DNA from: JBLHKS01 sp047620505
GTDB lineage: Bacteria > Verrucomicrobiota > Verrucomicrobiia > Verrucomicrobiales > DEV007
Assembly (NCBI GenBank): GCA_047620505.1
Contig: JBLHKS010000150.1
Location: forward strand, 1 to 16,857
Length of the DNA stretch: 16,857 nt
Direction: 5' to 3'
How positions within the stretch are numbered: the first letter of the stretch is position 1; every line of letters begins with the position of its first letter. Under the pieces are notes generated by a model. That model was not told the DNA's origin. It worked only from the letters and a program-made list of their open reading frames with translations, and did no database searches. This document shows positions 13,583 to 16,857 of this stretch, piece by piece. Both the position numbers and the translations under genes were made by a program.

Positions 13583-16500
13583 TCACTCCGGCCACCCGAA
13601 ATCGATTGCGTCCAGCTCCATCGAGCCTCCGCTCAGGATCAACGTCTGACTCGTCTGCTCGGCGTTGTTCGTTCCCCAACGAAGATAGTAGGTAACGTGG
13701 ATCGTGATCGGATCGAGATCTCCTTCCTCGGTCTCCTCTAATTCGAAGTCACCGAAGCCCAATCCACTGTCCCGACCGAATCCCGGGCGCCGGCAGACCA
13801 GTTTGTATTCGCCCGGTAAGCCATAGCGCATCTGATATTCGTGAACTCGTTGGCTCGCGATGGTCCGTCCGCCGTGCGAAAGTTCGCCTTCGAAAATTGC
13901 CTTCGCCGGATGCTCCTGAGGTTCGGCTACGGCGAGTTCAACGGCATCGCTCATGCTCGTGAGGACGATGCGGACGTCCGATTTCATCTCGTTTCTCGAG
14001 AATTGCTTGAGCGCACCGTCGGACTTGCCTTTGCGGCCGTAGTAATCGGTCAGGGCGATCGTGGCGAGTGCGCCAGACGCATTCGACTTGAACGCCGCCT
14101 CAGCCGAGCTTCGGTAACGGTCCGAGTCAGCCGAGAGCTGGCCAGCATCGAAATAAACCAGGGCGCGAGTTTCCTCATCCACCACGCCTTCAGCTAACGC
14201 GTCGAGAACTTCGACCGCACGTTCCAGAGCGCCGAATTCCGCGAGCCAGTAAGCGAAAGCCCGGGTCGCCTCGATCTTGTTCGGCAAAACCTCGACCAAG
14301 TTCGAGAGAACCTGCTCGCCGATCGCTGCTTCGTTGTTCTCGAAGAAGAAACGCGAAATCTCGATCAGCGTTGTGATCGGGTAGCCCTCGGCCCAGATGT
14401 CGTCGGCTGCCAAATTGAGGTAGGACACTTTGGGCTCGTCCGAAGTCCGCAACGATTCGATAAGATCTTCGTCCAGCTCGCCCAGCAGTTGCTGAGGTTC
14501 CCGCGTGACGAGTTGAACGTTCATTTTGCGCTCAAACTTCGGCTTAGCAGGCGGAGGTCCGCCACCAAACGGATCCGCTGCGCCGGGAGCCGGGTCCATG
14601 GCCGGACGTGAGCCGGGTTCCTCAAACGTGGCCGGCTCGTCAGACCAGTCGTCCTCCCTTCCTCCATCATCAAATGACGCAAACGGATCGACAGGACCGC
14701 CTCCGCCTCCGCCTCCACCTCCGCCTCCACCTCCGCCGCCGTGCCAACCGTGGTGGTTGTAGTTTCTGGGATTGTTCTCGACCACGATCATGTCGCCCCA
14801 TCTCAGGGCAATATCGCGATACTGGCGGCTCTCCATGTTGTATCCGGTGCGCGCCCCATCACGATAAAGGTAAACTCGGGACAGCCCTCCTGGGCCGCTG
14901 TAACCGAAACTGCCGCCGGCCCGCTTGATCGCCTGGCGCAGCATGAACGGCTGAGTTTCATCGAAAACGCCTCGGTTATTCACGTAACCGCGCACCGAAA
15001 CGTGGACAGGCTTGTTAGGATCCAGCTGAATCGGGTTCAAGCGGATCTGATTCAGCTTCTGCAGCTGCTGGCCGACATCGACGCGCCAAGAATCAAATTC
15101 GTCCTGGCTTTCAAGCCCGTTCTTGCGGTTCACAACTTCTCGGGCACCCGGAAGCCAGGCCCCGAATTGATTGACCGATTCCGCGTTCAGCTCGTCTCCC
15201 TCGAACACGGTTTTCGAGGCCTTGACCCAGATTCCGACCGTATCGACCTGCTCGGCAAGCTGCCAATCGATCCATGGAAAGTCCGTTTTGTGCCAGGCGA
15301 GCTTCTCTTTCCAAGCCTTCAACGCGGCAACACGGCCCAGGTCGTTTTCTTGCTGAATCGTCGTCGTGTAACGAACGACAAGCTCGGGCTCGGGCGGCGG
15401 AATCCGGTAGCGAACGTGATCTTCAAACCGCTCAAGCACGATCACCGACGTATAATCGCTCACCAGGCGCTCAGCCTTCGCGAACGCGGTGATCTCGGCC
15501 TCGTTCCCGATTTTCTCGAGCGCTGCGAGCCGTCGCTGAGCCCAGATCCGGCGCGCGAAACTCCAGTCGTCCTTCTCGGTTGCGGCGTCGGGCATCTGGA
15601 TCGCGATCGGCTTTCCGCCTCCTTCGATCTTCACCGTCAGCGCCTTCTCAAAATGAGCCGGAATCTGCCCCGTGATCGTAAATTGCTTACCGGTCCGGCT
15701 CACGTCGAACGAGCCCGCGACCGCGCCTGCCACCTTGATTCCTTCATTTCCCTCCGTCAGCGCCTTGAACCAATCCTCTTTCTTCAGATCCAGATGCGCC
15801 GTCGCAACTTTGAGCAAAGCCGGATCAAAACCGTGCGCCGGAGCCTTCGACATCACGAAAATCAGCCCGCTCAACTCCGGATTCACCGCAAACCCGGGCG
15901 AGGTCGCTTCGCCGTCTGTCACGATCACCGTTGCCCCATCGAACTCGCCGCCGATCCGCGAAAAATCCGCCAAACCATCGTAAACGACCTCGCGTAACGC
16001 CTTCTCGATCTCCGCGCCGTCGCCTTCTTTGAGCTCGAACGTCCGCGGCGGCTCAAGCCGATTCCGCAAGACCGAAAGCACGACCTCCGCATCGCCAAGC
16101 CACTTCCAATACCGCGCCAAACCGATGAACTCTTCCGCGTGGTCGCGATAACGACCCGTGTGAGACGCATCCCAGATCAAGCGGATGCGCTTCGACTTCG
16201 CCCTCGACTTCACGTTCCAATTATTCGGCAACTGGCCCTGAACGACGTAGTGCGCTGAGTTGTTCGGCAGCCGGTCGACCCGAACCGTCGGCATGTCCGG
16301 CTTCGCGGGAATCGCTGAAACCACCAGCTCACCCTTGAGTTCTTTGAGGTTCTTCTCCTCCCAAATCCAATGGCCAGGAGTCGGCGTTTTCGGCGGCCGG
16401 ACGTTTGCGAGGATCAATTTGGGTTTAGCAGCTGCTGGCCCGCGCACTTCGGCGACGAACTTCTTCAACTCCTTCTCGAGCAACAACGGAAACTTGAATT

Positions 16501-16857
16501 CGAACGGCGCTTCGAGCCGCTGGATGTAGCCGACCCGGACGCGTTTCGGCTTTTTCGGCATGATCGGGAAGATCCGGTTACGGTAGATGTTTCCCGCCTC
16601 GCGCTCGACCAGACCGGGGTCGAGCTTCTTCCGTTTGATCGTTTCGTAAGCGAACTTCGCCTTGTCCTTTTCGACCGAGACCCCCGGCCGCATGTAGCCG
16701 TTGATGTCCAGTGCGTAGGTCGAAACCGTCGCCCCCTCCGGCAGCTGCAGGCGGAATTCGCCCTCCTGCTGGCGCGCCGTGTGATTGAAAAACTCCAGCT
16801 CAAGAATCGTCTCGACCATCGAGCCTTCGAGAAGGACCTGGACCGAAACTTCGCGGA
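13583..16857 (-). CDS. VIT-vWA-SLBB-polyGly-helical repeat-DUF2135 protein, N-terminus beyond window
   Basis: The frame runs off the window end; residues are counted from the internal Met at 16819, and 12 codons before it (REVSVQVLLEGS) are also VIT-like. Domains in order: VIT domain, residues 1-115 (LPEGATVSTYALDINGYMRPG and LDPGLVEREAGNIYRNRIFPI); vWA domain, about 205-350, with a degenerate metal site (WDASHTG) and VTDGEA near 299; a helical block with LVSDYTSVIVLE; an SLBB-like domain, about 603-690 (VRGYVNNRGVFDETQPFMLR and LRWGDMIVVENNP); fifteen consecutive glycines at 694-708; a Pro/Asp-rich linker; TPR-like helices, about 770-945; and a DUF2135 domain, 947-1063. VIT/vWA/DUF2135 proteins are large, often envelope-associated proteins of unknown function. 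The SLBB-like insertion, typical of polysaccharide export proteins, hints at an envelope or glycan role (inference). No signal peptide is visible because the start is missing. Confidence 0.85.
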   Translation of the reverse strand, partial: REVSVQVLLEGSMVETILELEFFNHTARQQEGEFRLQLPEGATVSTYALDINGYMRPGVSVEKDKAKFAYETIKRKKLDPGLVEREAGNIYRNRIFPIMPKKPKRVRVGYIQRLEAPFEFKFPLLLEKELKKFVAEVRGPAAAKPKLILANVRPPKTPTPGHWIWEEKNLKELKGELVVSAIPAKPDMPTVRVDRLPNNSAHYVVQGQLPNNWNVKSRAKSKRIRLIWDASHTGRYRDHAEEFIGLARYWKWLGDAEVVLSVLRNRLEPPRTFELKEGDGAEIEKALREVVYDGLADFSRIGGEFDGATVIVTDGEATSPGFAVNPELSGLIFVMSKAPAHGFDPALLKVATAHLDLKKEDWFKALTEGNEGIKVAGAVAGSFDVSRTGKQFTITGQIPAHFEKALTVKIEGGGKPIAIQMPDAATEKDDWSFARRIWAQRRLAALEKIGNEAEITAFAKAERLVSDYTSVIVLERFEDHVRYRIPPPEPELVVRYTTTIQQENDLGRVAALKAWKEKLAWHKTDFPWIDWQLAEQVDTVGIWVKASKTVFEGDELNAESVNQFGAWLPGAREVVNRKNGLESQDEFDSWRVDVGQQLQKLNQIRLNPIQLDPNKPVHVSVRGYVNNRGVFDETQPFMLRQAIKRAGGSFGYSGPGGLSRVYLYRDGARTGYNMESRQYRDIALRWGDMIVVENNPRNYNHHGWHGGGGGGGGGGGGGGGPVDPFASFDDGGREDDWSDEPATFEEPGSRPAMDPAPGAADPFGGGPPPAKPKFERKMNVQLVTREPQQLLGELDEDLIESLRTSDEPKVSYLNLAADDIWAEGYPITTLIEISRFFFENNEAAIGEQVLSNLVEVLPNKIEATRAFAYWLAEFGALERAVEVLDALAEGVVDEETRALVYFDAGQLSADSDRYRSSAEAAFKSNASGALATIALTDYYGRKGKSDGALKQFSRNEMKSDVRIVLTSMSDAVELAVAEPQEHPAKAIFEGELSHGGRTIASQRVHEYQMRYGLPGEYKLVCRRPGFGRDSGLGFGDFELEETEEGDLDPITIHVTYYLRWGTNNAEQTSQTLILSGGSMELDAIDFGWPE
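14696..14740 (-). repeat. In-frame GGN repeat encoding fifteen glycines
   Basis: This is forty-five bases of GGN codons, largely alternating GGA with GGC or GGT, inside the VIT-domain gene. It separates the SLBB-like part from the Pro-rich linker and the helical part. Such tracts are prone to length change; any change by non-multiples of three would break the gene. Confidence 0.9.
16427..16436. repeat. Iterated palindrome AGCAGCTGCT, copy 7
   Basis: This copy lies inside the VIT-domain gene on the minus strand, encoding Pro-Ala-Ala-Ala-Lys after the VIT domain. Confidence 0.85.

Noticed and set aside
303..14060. Frequent CGATCG
   Set aside because: It appears perhaps three times more often than uniform expectation, but this is modest and could follow from codon and dinucleotide bias; it is not comparable to the AGCAGCTGCT signal.
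14526..14762. Plus-strand proline-rich frame
   Set aside because: It is the complement of the glycine tract and linker of the VIT-domain protein.
550..15015. Repeated GTTAGG / CCTAAC hexamers, often as TTA-GGN (Leu-Gly)
   Set aside because: About nine occurrences on both strands match the chance expectation for a hexamer in 17 kb.
14741..15997. Plus-strand frame of about 418 codons opposite the VIT-domain gene
   Set aside because: It is antisense to recognisable vWA and SLBB-like domains, and its composition is typical of a shadow frame.
608..16750. Avoidance of CTGCAG, the expected target if the system is PstI-like
   Set aside because: At least four CTGCAG sites are present (near 608, 11932, 15058 and 16745), about the chance number, so there is no avoidance signal in this window.

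Overview
The window looks like a chromosomal segment of a heterotrophic, carbohydrate-degrading member of the Verrucomicrobiota or a close PVC relative. This is an inference from gene content: exported FAD_oxidored/golvesin proteins, DUF6807 (PmoA-like) proteins, tandem alpha/beta hydrolases of the acetyl-xylan-esterase type, a large VIT/vWA protein, and an MFS permease with a large C-terminal insertion. Base composition is moderately GC-rich and most starts lack a clear Shine-Dalgarno sequence. No rRNA, tRNA or CRISPR array was seen.

Layout. (1) Positions 1-2549 hold a type II restriction-modification cassette of the PstI/BsuBI type: a gamma-class N6-adenine methyltransferase followed by its endonuclease with a 4-base overlap. 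The methyltransferase N-terminus appears to be in a different frame, joined at an A6 run (88-93). (2) Positions 2550-2921 hold a decayed minus-strand GMC-oxidoreductase N-terminus that stops close to the cassette, suggesting the cassette interrupted or replaced that gene. (3) Positions 2922-8392 form a plus-strand group of three exported proteins: an FAD-dependent oxidoreductase with a golvesin-like C-terminal domain, a two-domain esterase/hydrolase, and a DUF6807 protein 8 bases behind it. A remnant of a DUF885 gene lies between the first two. (4) Positions 8399-10774 lie on the minus strand: an MFS permease, a hairpin terminator, then an ArsC/Spx-family thiol protein whose C-terminus seems frameshifted. 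(5) Positions 10951-13422 hold an Ldh2-family NAD(P)-dependent dehydrogenase and an SDR resembling D-mannonate/fructuronate oxidoreductases on the plus strand, with a small exported protein on the minus strand between them. (6) Positions 13583-16857 hold most of a giant minus-strand VIT-vWA-SLBB-polyGly-helical-DUF2135 protein, cut by the window end.

How the genes may fit together: permease, Ldh2 dehydrogenase and SDR suggest uptake and oxidation/reduction of sugar acids or related hydroxyacids. The exported oxidoreductase, esterase and DUF6807 protein suggest periplasmic processing of decorated polysaccharides. These are family-level inferences.

The most unusual signal is not a gene. The perfect palindrome AGCAGCTGCT occurs seven times, and its core GCAGCTGC eleven times, where chance predicts far less than one. 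It sits in several genes, in different reading frames and on both strands, and is absent from the restriction-modification cassette. It behaves like a highly iterated palindrome analogous to cyanobacterial HIP1.
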